A stretch of DNA of 64,000 nucleotides. Source: Pseudomonas cuatrocienegasensis (GTDB lineage: Bacteria; Pseudomonadota; Gammaproteobacteria; Pseudomonadales; Pseudomonadaceae). Below the pieces are notes generated by a model. That model was not told where the DNA came from. It saw only the letters and a list, made by a program, of their open reading frames with translations, and made no database searches. Shown one piece after another: positions 38,854 through 47,471 of the stretch (position 1 is the first letter of the stretch; every line of letters starts with the position of its first letter). The translations under genes were made by a program, and so were the position numbers. Where the stretch lies: the NCBI RefSeq assembly GCF_900110925.1, contig NZ_FOFP01000002.1, positions 372,001-436,000 on the forward strand, in the 5' to 3' direction.

Positions 38854-39663
38854 ATGCTGCTATCGCCCAATGCCATGGGACGGCGCCTGCGCTATGGCCT
38901 GTTCTGCACCACGGCAATTATCGCGCTGTTTTTACTGCTGCCGATCGTCTTCATTGTGCTGCTGTCCTTCGGCTCGTCGCAGTGGCTGATTTTCCCACCG
39001 CCGGGCTGGACCCTGAAATGGTACGGCCAGTTCTTCGCCAATGAACAATGGATGACCTCCGCCCTGGTCAGCCTCAAGGTGGCCGTGCTGACTACGATCT
39101 GCGCACTCGCGCTGGGCCTGCCAGCTGCCTTTGCCTTGGTGCGCGGGCGCTTCCCTGGGCGCGAGCTGCTCTATGCACTGTTCACCCTGCCCATGATTGT
39201 GCCGCTGGTGATTATCGCGGTGGCGGTCTACGCGCTGTTTCTCAAGCTTGGCTACACCGGCACGCTGTTCGCCTTCGTGGTCAGCCATGTGATCGTCGCC
39301 TTGCCGTTCACCGTCATCTCGCTGATCAACTCGCTCAAGCTCTTCGATCAAGCCATCGAAGATGCGGCGGTGATTTGTGGTGCCTCGCGCCTGCAAGCCA
39401 TCCTCAAGGTGACCTTCCCGGCGATTCGTCCAGGCATCGTGGCCGGCGCGCTGTTTGCGTTTCTGGTGTCATGGGATGAAGTGGTACTCAGCGTGATGAT
39501 GGCCAGCCCGAGCCTGCAGACCTTGCCAGTGAAAATGTGGACCACCCTGCGCCAGGACCTGACCCCTGTGATTGCCGTCGCCTCGACACTGCTGATCGGC
39601 CTGTCTTTTCTGGTGATGCTGATCGCCGCCCTGCTGCGCCGACGCACGTCACCCACCCGTTGA
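38854..39663 (+). CDS. ABC transporter permease (PotC/I-like)
   Basis: A 269-residue permease with six membrane helices. The EAA loop is 'EDAAVICGASRLQAILKVTF'. It starts six bases after the first permease and is followed 16 bases later by the ATPase gene. The PotC/I class always pairs with a PotB/H partner, as here. Confidence 0.92.
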   Translation: MLLSPNAMGRRLRYGLFCTTAIIALFLLLPIVFIVLLSFGSSQWLIFPPPGWTLKWYGQFFANEQWMTSALVSLKVAVLTTICALALGLPAAFALVRGRFPGRELLYALFTLPMIVPLVIIAVAVYALFLKLGYTGTLFAFVVSHVIVALPFTVISLINSLKLFDQAIEDAAVICGASRLQAILKVTFPAIRPGIVAGALFAFLVSWDEVVLSVMMASPSLQTLPVKMWTTLRQDLTPVIAVASTLLIGLSFLVMLIAALLRRRTSPTR

Positions 39664-39679
39664 TCCCGAGGAGAACTGC

Positions 39680-40822
39680 ATGAGTGCCGTGATCACCGAT
39701 ACCTCCCAGGCCGCCGCGACACCCTTGGTACGCCTGAGCAAATTGAATAAGCACTACGGCGACTTCGTCGCGGTGGACAACCTCTCGCTGGATATCCATG
39801 AAGGCGAGTTTCTAACCTTCCTCGGCTCCAGCGGCTCCGGCAAAAGCACCACCCTGTCGATGCTCGCGGGCTTCGAGACGCCCAGCTCCGGGGAGATCCT
39901 GGTGCAAGGCAAATCACTGATCAATGTGCCGCCGCACAAACGCGATATCGGTATGGTGTTCCAGCGTTACTCGCTGTTCCCGCACCTCTCCGTACGCGGC
40001 AATATCAGCTTCCCCCTGGATATCCGCAAACTCGCCGCCGATGAATGCGAGCGCCGGGTCGAGGCTATGCTCAAGCTGGTACAACTGGAGAGCTTCGCCC
40101 ACCGCCGCCCTTCTCAACTCTCGGGTGGCCAGCAGCAACGGGTGGCGATTGCTCGGGCGCTGGTCTACGAGCCGCGCATTCTGCTGATGGACGAACCCCT
40201 CGGTGCGCTGGATAAAAAACTCCGCGAGGATTTGCAAGACGAACTGCGCCACCTGCATCGCCGCCTGGGCATCACCATTGTCTACGTGACCCATGACCAA
40301 GAGGAAGCCATGCGTCTATCCCAGCGCATTGCCATCTTCAGCCACGGCCGCATCGTCGGCCTCGGCACCGGGCAGACGCTGTACCAGAACCCGCCCAACG
40401 CCTTCGTTGCCTCCTTTCTCGGTAACTCCAACTTCCTCCAGGGCACCCTCACGGGCAATGCCTCGGTGCAGTTCGAGCAGCAAGCGTTAGCCATAAAACC
40501 GCAAAACCTGCCCCTCAACAGCGACGTGCTGCTTATGGTGCGCCCGGAAAAAGCCCAGGTGCTGCCACTGGACGCGCCAACGCCGCTGCTGACCGGCTGG
40601 AACGAAATAACCGCCCAGGTCAGCGAAGTGGTGTTCCTCGGTGACAGCCTGACCTGCAGCGTCGTGACCCCAGGGGGCAGTCGTCTGACCGTAAAAGCCC
40701 TGCCCCATGGTCAGGCACCGTTGCACAGTGGTGCTCAGGTGCGGGTGCGCTGGGCCGCGGCGGATGCCTGCGTGTACAGCGAATGGAATGCCGCCGACCT
40801 GAGCAAAAGCGCCGCACACTAA
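39680..40822 (+). CDS. ABC transporter ATP-binding protein (PotA/G-like)
   Basis: A 380-residue ATPase. Walker A is GSSGSGKSTT (49-58), the ABC signature LSGGQQQ (147-153), Walker B 'ILLMDEP' (167-173), followed by the H-loop 'VYVTHDQEEA'. The C-terminal TOBE domain (about 290-375) is the regulatory extension typical of polyamine-type importers. GAGGAG precedes the ATG. Confidence 0.95.
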   Translation: MSAVITDTSQAAATPLVRLSKLNKHYGDFVAVDNLSLDIHEGEFLTFLGSSGSGKSTTLSMLAGFETPSSGEILVQGKSLINVPPHKRDIGMVFQRYSLFPHLSVRGNISFPLDIRKLAADECERRVEAMLKLVQLESFAHRRPSQLSGGQQQRVAIARALVYEPRILLMDEPLGALDKKLREDLQDELRHLHRRLGITIVYVTHDQEEAMRLSQRIAIFSHGRIVGLGTGQTLYQNPPNAFVASFLGNSNFLQGTLTGNASVQFEQQALAIKPQNLPLNSDVLLMVRPEKAQVLPLDAPTPLLTGWNEITAQVSEVVFLGDSLTCSVVTPGGSRLTVKALPHGQAPLHSGAQVRVRWAAADACVYSEWNAADLSKSAAH

Positions 40823-40913
40823 CTCAAGCGGCGTCCTGCACAGTCATCCGCCAGGCAAACGTGGCCTGAGTCACACCCCCTCACGCCTTCAGGCCCATCG
40901 ACCTACAGAAATA

Positions 40914-40923
40914 TGGCATACCG
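40914..40923. promoter_or_regulatory. Degenerate GntR operator D, before binding-protein gene 2
   Basis: TGGCATACCG matches TGGTATACCA at eight of ten positions and lies 83 bases before the second binding-protein gene, within the 40823-40990 gap. A weaker CGGCATACA follows directly. Confidence 0.45.
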
Positions 40924-40996
40924 GCATACAACTTGCGTCTTTCATTCGTTCAATCACAGAGCAGCCTCCCATGCACTGAATAGAGGATGAATGCGT

Positions 40997-42013
40997 ATGA
41001 GTATGTCGTTGAAGGTTCGTCGGCTCGCCATCTGCTTGGCGTTTGTCTGCCTGCCCACCTACGCACAGGACCCTCTGACATTGGTCAGTTGGGGCGGCAC
41101 CACCCAGGCAGCCCAGCAAAGCACCTGGGCCGACGGGTTCACCCAGGAAACCGGTATCCCGGTGCGCCAGGCGGGGCCCACCGACTACGAAGCGTTCCGC
41201 GCCATGGTGCAGAGCGGCGACGTGCAATGGGATGTGGTGGATGTCGAGGCCGATTTCGCCCTCAAGGCCGGCCGTGAAGGCTTGCTCGAACCCCTGGACT
41301 TGAAACAGGTCGGTCAGCGCAACATCGACCCGCGTTTCGTCACCATCTATGGGGTGGGTTCGTTCTATTTTTCATTTGTGCTGGGCTACAACAGTTCGCA
41401 ACTGACCAGCGCCCCCGAGGGCTGGACTGCCCTCTTCGACACCCAGAAATACCCCGGCAAACGTGCCCTCTACAAATGGCCAAGCCCCGGCGTGCTGGAA
41501 ATGGCCCTGCTCGCCGATGGTGTTGCGCCAGAGCGCCTCTACCCGTTGGATGTGGACAGAGCATTTCGCAAACTCGACACCCTGAAACCGCACATTCTCT
41601 GGTGGGGCAGCGGCGACGAGTCACAACAGTTACTGTCGAGCGGGCAAGCCAGTCTGGGGATGTTCTGGAATGGCCGCGTCCATGCGCTCCAGCAAAGCGG
41701 CTCGCCGGTGGCAATCAACTGGCAGCAGAACCTCGTCTCCGGCGATTTCCTGGTGATCCCGCGGGGCTCGAAAAATGCCGCGGCGGCCAAACAATTTCTC
41801 GGCTATGTCACCGCACCGCAACCTCAGGCCGACTTCGCCATCCAGACCGGTTATGCCCCGGTCAACCTGAAAAGCGCCGCGCTTATCCCCGCCAACCTGG
41901 CCAGCAACTTACCCAGCGCCAATACCGACAGCCAGATCACCCTGAACTTCAAGTTCTGGAGCAAGCAGGGCGATGCCATTGCCAAGCGCTGGTACGCCTG
42001 GCAAGCCGAATAA
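40997..42013 (+). CDS. ABC transporter substrate-binding protein 2
   Basis: A 338-residue periplasmic binding protein with a signal peptide ending near 'LPTYA'. It aligns with the protein at 36902 along its whole length and shares 'VQWDVVDVEADFAL', 'GVGSFYFSFVLGYN' and 'GKRALYKWPSPGV', so the two arose by duplication. It has no permease or ATPase of its own, so it probably delivers a second ligand to the same channel. ATG at 40997 is nine bases from AGAGGA; an ATG at 40991 is possible. Confidence 0.9.
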   Translation: MSMSLKVRRLAICLAFVCLPTYAQDPLTLVSWGGTTQAAQQSTWADGFTQETGIPVRQAGPTDYEAFRAMVQSGDVQWDVVDVEADFALKAGREGLLEPLDLKQVGQRNIDPRFVTIYGVGSFYFSFVLGYNSSQLTSAPEGWTALFDTQKYPGKRALYKWPSPGVLEMALLADGVAPERLYPLDVDRAFRKLDTLKPHILWWGSGDESQQLLSSGQASLGMFWNGRVHALQQSGSPVAINWQQNLVSGDFLVIPRGSKNAAAAKQFLGYVTAPQPQADFAIQTGYAPVNLKSAALIPANLASNLPSANTDSQITLNFKFWSKQGDAIAKRWYAWQAE

Positions 42014-42065
42014 GCCCAACCGTTGTGCGGTCGCGCAGCATGCACAAGGAGTTGCAAGAATACAA

Positions 42066-42080
42066 TATTATGGTATACCA
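42066..42080. promoter_or_regulatory. GntR operator E, before the LLM monooxygenase gene
   Basis: TATTATGGTATACCA with a perfect core lies 141 bases before the monooxygenase start. TTGCAA with a 16-base spacer to TATACC (42074-42079) is a possible promoter, in which case the operator covers its -10. Confidence 0.78.
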
Positions 42081-42220
42081 GATAACAACATAAGCAGTGA
42101 GTGGCTACGTCCAGCGCGGGGCATTGCTGCCCAGGCAATGGGTAAATGCCGCCAGGATCACTCAGATCACGCCCCACCCGGCCACCCAGGCCGATGATTA
42201 ATACTGCCGAGGTAAGCGTC

Positions 42221-43264
42221 ATGAAGTTTTCGTTGTTCGTACACATGGAGCGCTACGATGAGCACAGCAGCCATCGCCAGTTGTTTGAAGACCTCTGCGA
42301 GCTGACCTTGCTCGCCGAAGCCGGTGGTTTCAGTACGGTGTGGATCGGCGAACACCATGCGATGGACTACACCATCTCGCCAAGTCCCATGCCGCTGCTG
42401 GCTTACCTGGCTGCGCGCACCCAGACTATCCGCCTAGGTGCTGGCACCATCATTGCGCCGTTCTGGCACCCCATCCGCGTCGCGGGCGAGTGCGCTCTGC
42501 TCGATGTCATCAGCAATGGCCGTATGGAAGTGGGGCTGGCCCGAGGTGCCTACCAGTATGAGTTCGACCGCATGGCGGGCGGCATTCCAGCATCATCCGG
42601 CGGCCAGCACCTGCGGGAAATGGTGCCGGTGGTCAAAGCCTTGTGGCAGGGCGACTGTGCCCATGACGGCGACATCTGGAAATTCCCCACCGCCACCTCC
42701 TCCCCCCGGCCCATACAGCACCCTCACCCGCCGATGTGGATCGCCGCCCGCGACCCTGACTCCCACGACTTCGCCGTCAAGCATGGCTGCAACGTCATGG
42801 TCACACCGCTGATGAAAGGCGATGAAGAAGTCCTCGATCTGAAGAACAAATTCGATACCGCCCTGGCCAACCACCCCGAAGTGCCTCGCCCACAACTGAT
42901 GGTGCTGCGCCATACCCATGTACACAGCCCGCAGGAGCCGGACGGCTGGAAAGTCGGCGCCGAGGCCATCTCGCATTTTTACCGCACCTTCGATGCCTGG
43001 TTCGGCAATAAACAGACCCCAGTCAACGGCCTGCTACCGGCCAGCCCGCTGGAGAAGTTCAAGGACCGTCCCGAGTTCGAACTGCAGAACATCCGCAAGA
43101 ACACCATGATCGGTACCCCCGCCGAAGTCATCGCACGGATCCGCCATTACCAGGAGCTGGGGGTCGACGAGTTCAGCTTCTGGGCCGACAACAGCCTGCC
43201 CCATGCCGAGAAGAAAAAGTCCCTGCAACTGTTTATCGAGCAGGTCATGCCGGCGTTTAACTAG
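42221..43264 (+). CDS. LLM-class flavin-dependent monooxygenase
   Basis: A 347-residue TIM-barrel protein of the bacterial-luciferase superfamily. 'GFSTVWIGEHHAMDYTISPS', 'RTQTIRLGAGTIIAPFWHPI' and 'GRMEVGLARGAYQYEFDRM' are typical of FMNH2-dependent members, followed by 'TPAEVIARIRHYQELGVDEF'. Such enzymes insert oxygen into substrates as varied as aldehydes, sulfonates, pyrimidines and pyridines. No reductase is fused, so the flavin reductase at 32001 is the likely partner. GAGGT seven bases before the ATG at 42221 fixes the start. It lies alone under operator E and its TAG stop abuts a repeat element. Confidence 0.92.
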   Translation: MKFSLFVHMERYDEHSSHRQLFEDLCELTLLAEAGGFSTVWIGEHHAMDYTISPSPMPLLAYLAARTQTIRLGAGTIIAPFWHPIRVAGECALLDVISNGRMEVGLARGAYQYEFDRMAGGIPASSGGQHLREMVPVVKALWQGDCAHDGDIWKFPTATSSPRPIQHPHPPMWIAARDPDSHDFAVKHGCNVMVTPLMKGDEEVLDLKNKFDTALANHPEVPRPQLMVLRHTHVHSPQEPDGWKVGAEAISHFYRTFDAWFGNKQTPVNGLLPASPLEKFKDRPEFELQNIRKNTMIGTPAEVIARIRHYQELGVDEFSFWADNSLPHAEKKKSLQLFIEQVMPAFN

Positions 43265-43417
43265 TGTCGCGTCACCCATCAAATGTCGGTCAATGTCAGG
43301 AGCGCGGGAGGGACCGGGCGGCGCTCCGCTTTAGCCGCGATGCTTTCGGCGATTTCAAGGTCTATCGCGAATAAATTCGCTCCTACAGATAGCGACCTAT
43401 CATTTTTGTCGCGACAC
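43264..43417. repeat. GTGTCGCGAC-bounded interspersed element, copy 2 (best preserved)
   Basis: The 154-bp unit begins GTGTCGCGTC and ends GTCGCGACAC, ten-base terminal inverted repeats with one mismatch. The interior carries GCGGCGCTCCGCTTTAGCCG and TCGCGAATAAATTCGCTCCT. It is the reverse complement of 8022-8138 and related to 34914-35056. Its first base is the last base of the monooxygenase stop codon, and it marks the right edge of the island. Confidence 0.75.
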
Positions 43418-43447
43418 GAGGCGCGCCCTCCGCGCCTACAGGCCGGA

Positions 43448-43750
43448 TCACTCCTGATTGCAGCGCACCGCTTGCTTGCGCGCATCGACCAGCACACCGC
43501 TCAGCCCTTTCTGCTCCATGTCGAACAGCACCAGCACGCCATCGATACACTGCGCCACCTGGCTGGCGGGCTTGAGTGAGACTTTGTAGTCCTCACCGGG
43601 AATGGTCTTGAGCATGGTGAATTCGGACAGCAGCAAAGCATCCTCAGGCTTGGCGACATGCAGGTAGCCGTAGTAACCGAGCACCGCCACGGTGGCGCAG
43701 ACACTGCCAATACCGGTGAGGATGAAGGGAATCAGGTTGCGTTCACTCAT
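43448..43750 (-). CDS. Small inner-membrane hypothetical protein
   Basis: A 100-residue protein with one N-terminal membrane helix ('LIPFILTGIGSVCATVAVL') and a periplasmic part with two cysteines. It is the last of a minus-strand set in which each gene overlaps the next by four bases. No family with a known role is recognised. It belongs to the conserved Pseudomonas backbone rather than to the island. Confidence 0.75.
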   Translation of the reverse strand: MSERNLIPFILTGIGSVCATVAVLGYYGYLHVAKPEDALLLSEFTMLKTIPGEDYKVSLKPASQVAQCIDGVLVLFDMEQKGLSGVLVDARKQAVRCNQE

Positions 43751-44625
43751 TGTGCACTCTCTACAGAAGGAACTTCAGCCAGACGCCGCAAGCCGGTAAA
43801 ACCGTGCGGATCGCCCATAAACAGCAGCATCACCTGGCGCCAGGTCGGGTCGGCGAAGGTCTGCACGTGGCCACCGCGAGTCGGCTGGAACACCCGCGGC
43901 GGGGGCGCAGCTTGATACAAGCGCACGCCGTTGGAAAGAGGCACCACGGCATCGTCGATGCTGTGGTAGATCAGCAGTGGCAAGCCCTGCAAGCCGCCAA
44001 TGGCCTGGATGGCGCTGTCGCCGTCGGGCACAAACCAGGACAGCGGCACCTGCAGCGGCCAGGTCAGCCAGGCGTTGCCGAGAGTGAAGCGCGCCACCTC
44101 GCGGTAACTGGCCGGCACACCGTCGAGCACCAGAGCACTCAGGCGTTCACGCTGCAGCCCGTGCTCAGCCAGGTAATGCACGGCAATCGCACCGCCCAGG
44201 CTCTGGCCGAGCAGCACCAGGGGCGTGCCTTGCACCTCGGGAGCAGTGGCCAGCCAGGCAAAGGCGGCGTCGACATCCTGGTAGACATCGGGCAGCTTCG
44301 GTGCCCCTTCGGACAGACCGTAGCCGCGATAATCCAGCATCAACACCTGATAACCCTGCTCAGGCAGCCAGTAACTGCCGCCCAGGTGGGTGGCCAGGTT
44401 GCCGCCATTGCCATGCAGGTGCAGCACCGTGCCTTTGACCGCCACCCCTGGTTTGGCCGGCAGCCACCAGGCATGCAAGCGTGTGCCATCGGCGGCCGTC
44501 AGTTGCACATCACGGTAAGCCAGGCCAGCGCGCTCGGGAGTGAACGGCAATTGCCGCTGCGGGTAAAACAGCAGGCTGCTGCAGCCCTGCAGCAACAGCA
44601 GAGCCAGGACCAGCAGCGCCCTCAT
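43747..44625 (-). CDS. Alpha/beta hydrolase lipoprotein
   Basis: A 292-residue hydrolase with a signal peptide and lipobox LLQGC (Cys15). The nucleophile elbow is '[15 protein letters not shown]', the oxyanion turn follows '[15 protein letters not shown]', and the acid and base lie in '[14 protein letters not shown]' and '[10 protein letters not shown]'. It resembles the BEM46/Bem-like serine hydrolases and is likely an envelope-bound esterase. It overlaps both neighbours by four bases. Confidence 0.85.
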   Translation of the reverse strand: MRALLVLALLLLQGCSSLLFYPQRQLPFTPERAGLAYRDVQLTAADGTRLHAWWLPAKPGVAVKGTVLHLHGNGGNLATHLGGSYWLPEQGYQVLMLDYRGYGLSEGAPKLPDVYQDVDAAFAWLATAPEVQGTPLVLLGQSLGGAIAVHYLAEHGLQRERLSALVLDGVPASYREVARFTLGNAWLTWPLQVPLSWFVPDGDSAIQAIGGLQGLPLLIYHSIDDAVVPLSNGVRLYQAAPPPRVFQPTRGGHVQTFADPTWRQVMLLFMGDPHGFTGLRRLAEVPSVESAQ

Positions 44626-45368
44626 TTGCCGCCCGCGCGAACTTCCTCGCGCGCCTTGAAGGTCGACTCATAGACCCGCGCCGCCAGCCGCGAAAACGGC
44701 AGGCTCTGAATCCATACCGTACCGCTGCCCTTGAGCGTGGCCAGCACGATACCCTCGCCGCCGAACAGCATGCTGCGCAGGCCACCCGACAGGGCAATGT
44801 CGTAATCGATGCCAGCGGTAAAACCTACCAGACAGCCAGTATCCAGACGCAGGGTTTCATTGTTGAGCTGCTTGCGGATCACCGTGCCACCGGCATGCAC
44901 GAAGGCCAGGCCATCGCCCTGAAGCTTTTGCAGAATAAAGCCCTCGCCGCCAAAAAAGCCGGCGCCCAGGCGCTTGTTAAAGCTGATGCCCACCGAGGTG
45001 CCGTAGGCGGCGCAGAGAAAGGCGTCCTTCTGGCAGATCAAGGTGCCACCGATCTCACTCAGGGCGATGGGCACCACGGTGCCAGGGTAAGGCGCGGCGA
45101 AAGCGACCCGTGCGGGGGTTTTGCCGGCGTTGGAAAAATGCGTCATAAACAGCGACTCGCCGGTGAGCATGCGCTTGCCCACGCCCCACAATTTACCCAG
45201 CACACCGCTGGCCGAGCCATCGCCCATGCGCGTTTCAAAGCGGATGCCGTCGGTCATGTAATTCATCGCCCCGGCTTCGGCGATCACCGTTTCACCGGGG
45301 TCGAGGATGATTTCGATACTTTGCGCCGAAGCGCCGAGGATCTCGTAATCGAGTTGATGGCTAGGCAT
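44622..45368 (-). CDS. TIGR00266/AIM24 family protein
   Basis: A 248-residue beta-rich soluble protein of the AIM24 family. '[20 protein letters not shown]', '[16 protein letters not shown]', '[14 protein letters not shown]' and '[20 protein letters not shown]' are characteristic. Bacterial members lack a proven role; the mitochondrial homologue supports membrane organisation. The ATG at 45368 follows GAAGG; an upstream in-frame ATG at 45392 lacks one. Confidence 0.88.
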   Translation of the reverse strand: MPSHQLDYEILGASAQSIEIILDPGETVIAEAGAMNYMTDGIRFETRMGDGSASGVLGKLWGVGKRMLTGESLFMTHFSNAGKTPARVAFAAPYPGTVVPIALSEIGGTLICQKDAFLCAAYGTSVGISFNKRLGAGFFGGEGFILQKLQGDGLAFVHAGGTVIRKQLNNETLRLDTGCLVGFTAGIDYDIALSGGLRSMLFGGEGIVLATLKGSGTVWIQSLPFSRLAARVYESTFKAREEVRAGGK

Positions 45369-45446
45369 GGGGGAACCTTCGGTTAGCGGCAAGCTTCAAT
45401 CGGCAAGTGGAGCAGGTAAACCGCTTGTAACTTGCCGCTTGCGGCT

Positions 45447-46742
45447 TTAAAGAATATTGGCGTAGTCGGCTTCGATACGGTCCAGGCTCAAGTGGTTGAG
45501 GAAGTTGGAGAAGCACATCCAGGCCGACAATGAGTTGAGGTCACGGAACTGCGGCGGCAGGTACTTGGGCGGCACCACCAGGCCCTCGTCGACCAACTGA
45601 CGCAGGGTGCGCATGTCTTCCAGGGTGGTCTTGCCGCAGAACAGCAGCGGAATCTGCTCCAGCTTGCCTTTGCGCACGGCGAGCTGGATGTAGTTGTAAA
45701 CCATGATGAAACCCTTCAAATAGGACAGGTCCTTGGTGAAGGGCAGCCCAGTCGGGCTGGAGCCGCGAAACGCGCGGCTGGCATTGCTATAGCTGTCTTC
45801 CAGGGTGAAGCCCTGTTCGCGGTAGAAGTCGCAGACCTGCACGAAGTCAGCGCCCTGCTCGGCCATATGGATGGCGCGAGTGCGGTTGGTCAATTTGCGC
45901 AGGCGACTGGGGTAGGAGGCGAAGGCGATCACTTCCATAAGGATCGCCAGGCCTTCCTGGGTCACGGTCGAGGACGGCGGCCCCTTGGCCAGGAAGGTGC
46001 AAATCGGCTGGTTCTGCCCGTTCAGGGTGGTCGCCACATGCACCAGCCCCTCGTGGACTTCCAGGGCCTTGACGTCGCGTTCGTTGAACAGCGCATCGCT
46101 GCGGATCTTGATGTAATCGGCACCGGCCGCCGCGTCGGCCAGAATACCGTCGGACTCGAACACGCGGATGGTGTCATCGGCTTCGCCGAACACCCGATTA
46201 AGTCGCTGCTGCAACAGCGCCACGGCATCCTTGGCAGTGAGCAGCTTAGGCTCGTCCTTGAGGTCGCCGCGCTTATCGATGTTGTTGAGAAAGTCGGAAA
46301 ACATCACCCCCAGATCAGCCAGCGTCGGGTCGCCGGCATGGAAAGCGTCCGAGGCCGCGCCATAGAGTTCCTGGGAGATCAGGCCGAAGTCCTCGGTGCC
46401 GCGGGCTTCGAGCATGCGAATGACCATGCGGTACTCGCGGCACATGCGGCGCATGATCTGCCCCACCGGGTTGAACTGGCCGAGCAGGCGGGTGATGTCG
46501 CGCTCGATGTTCTGGAATTCGAGCTTCTTGGCCGTAGCATCGAACGCCAGCGGACGGTTGAGGTAGTAGTCGCGGTCCACGGCGGGCAACTCGCGGCCTT
46601 TGGCCTTGATAAACCCGCGGCGTACCGACTCGTCCCATTTCACCGCGTCCAGCACGCGAATCGGCGTTTGTGCATCGACGATACGGTCGGACAGCGCCCG
46701 CACCGTCAGTTGGTAGTCATCCAGCCCGGCAACACTGTTCAT
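45447..46742 (-). CDS. QEGLA-motif protein (DUF1704/MATCAP-like metallopeptidase family)
   Basis: A 431-residue soluble protein of the TIGR02421 family labelled 'flavohemoglobin expression-modulating QEGLA motif protein'. HEGLVH at 230-235 forms an HExxxH zinc motif and the downstream QEGLA (262-266) gives a further Glu. The same arrangement occurs in the DUF1704 tyrosine carboxypeptidase MATCAP of animals, so a peptidase activity is plausible. The bacterial substrate is unknown. It precedes the AIM24 gene by about 80 bases. Confidence 0.87.
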   Translation of the reverse strand: MNSVAGLDDYQLTVRALSDRIVDAQTPIRVLDAVKWDESVRRGFIKAKGRELPAVDRDYYLNRPLAFDATAKKLEFQNIERDITRLLGQFNPVGQIMRRMCREYRMVIRMLEARGTEDFGLISQELYGAASDAFHAGDPTLADLGVMFSDFLNNIDKRGDLKDEPKLLTAKDAVALLQQRLNRVFGEADDTIRVFESDGILADAAAGADYIKIRSDALFNERDVKALEVHEGLVHVATTLNGQNQPICTFLAKGPPSSTVTQEGLAILMEVIAFASYPSRLRKLTNRTRAIHMAEQGADFVQVCDFYREQGFTLEDSYSNASRAFRGSSPTGLPFTKDLSYLKGFIMVYNYIQLAVRKGKLEQIPLLFCGKTTLEDMRTLRQLVDEGLVVPPKYLPPQFRDLNSLSAWMCFSNFLNHLSLDRIEADYANIL

Positions 46743-46772
46743 GGGCGCTTCAAGTCTCCTGGGGCGGCTGGC

Positions 46773-47324
46773 TCAGTCACCAGCACGTTGAAAACGGGCC
46801 ACTTCGATAAACACATCGGCATTGGCCTGGTCGTCGAGGTAGGCAAAGACCTCATCCAGCGGGCTGGTGATGAGCACGCCATCGCCTTCGGACATATCCA
46901 CGCTCTGCCCCTTCAAGCGTCCGGCCTGCATCTCCTGGCTGATGCGACCGACATCGAGGTTATAAAGAACCAGCTCATTGCCCGTGGTCAGTTCGAAGCC
47001 GGCAATGGCGAAGTTTGCCCCCAGGCTCTTCGGCAGGCCCGCCGAGAGGTACCAGCGGCGACCATGATGGGCAACGGTGAAGCCGTATTCATCGAGGCTC
47101 TCTTCGCTATCCGGGCTGTCGATCCAGGTACGTGCCTTGTAGACGTTGGAGCCGGCCCGACTGATCTGCAGAAACTGCTGCTCGCCCCACTCATTGGTGC
47201 GTGACCACTCGCCGAGCAGGGGGATAGGCGCCGCCTCGTTGGCAGGAATCGGATCGGTGAAGGTAACCAGGCAGCCACTCAGCAGCAGGCAGGACACGGC
47301 GACCAGTACGCGCCAGGCTTTCAT
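46773..47324 (-). CDS. Conserved lipoprotein
   Basis: A 183-residue lipoprotein: signal peptide with LLSGC lipobox (Cys18), then a beta-rich domain with 'IPLLGEWSRTNEWGEQQFLQ', 'HHGRRWYLSAGLPKSLG' and 'LITSPLDEVFAYLDDQA'. No named family is recognised. AGGAGA five bases before the ATG at 47324 fixes the start over a longer frame to 47378. It lies 30 bases upstream of the QEGLA gene and may share its transcript. Confidence 0.8.
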   Translation of the reverse strand: MKAWRVLVAVSCLLLSGCLVTFTDPIPANEAAPIPLLGEWSRTNEWGEQQFLQISRAGSNVYKARTWIDSPDSEESLDEYGFTVAHHGRRWYLSAGLPKSLGANFAIAGFELTTGNELVLYNLDVGRISQEMQAGRLKGQSVDMSEGDGVLITSPLDEVFAYLDDQANADVFIEVARFQRAGD

Positions 47325-47444
47325 TTCGCTCTCCTTGGACAAACACCCGACATGGGCCTCACGCGCGTGCAGCAGCACAGCGATAGTCCATCCACCTCAG
47401 GATAGCCGTCAAGCGCAGTGCATGACGGCCGTGATCAGGGCATG

Positions 47445-47467
47445 AAAAAGCCGCCCGAAGGCGGCTT
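47445..47467 (-). terminator. Rho-independent terminator of lysS
   Basis: On the minus strand AAGCCGCC and GGCGGCTT pair around a tetraloop (TTCG) and run into five T residues, just after the lysS stop. Confidence 0.93.
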
Positions 47468-47471
47468 GATT

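Noticed and set aside
36902..43264. Alkanesulfonate (ssu) assimilation cluster
   Set aside because: The LLM and flavin reductase could fit SsuD and SsuE, but there is no SsuABC-type importer and the other enzymes handle carbon intermediates.
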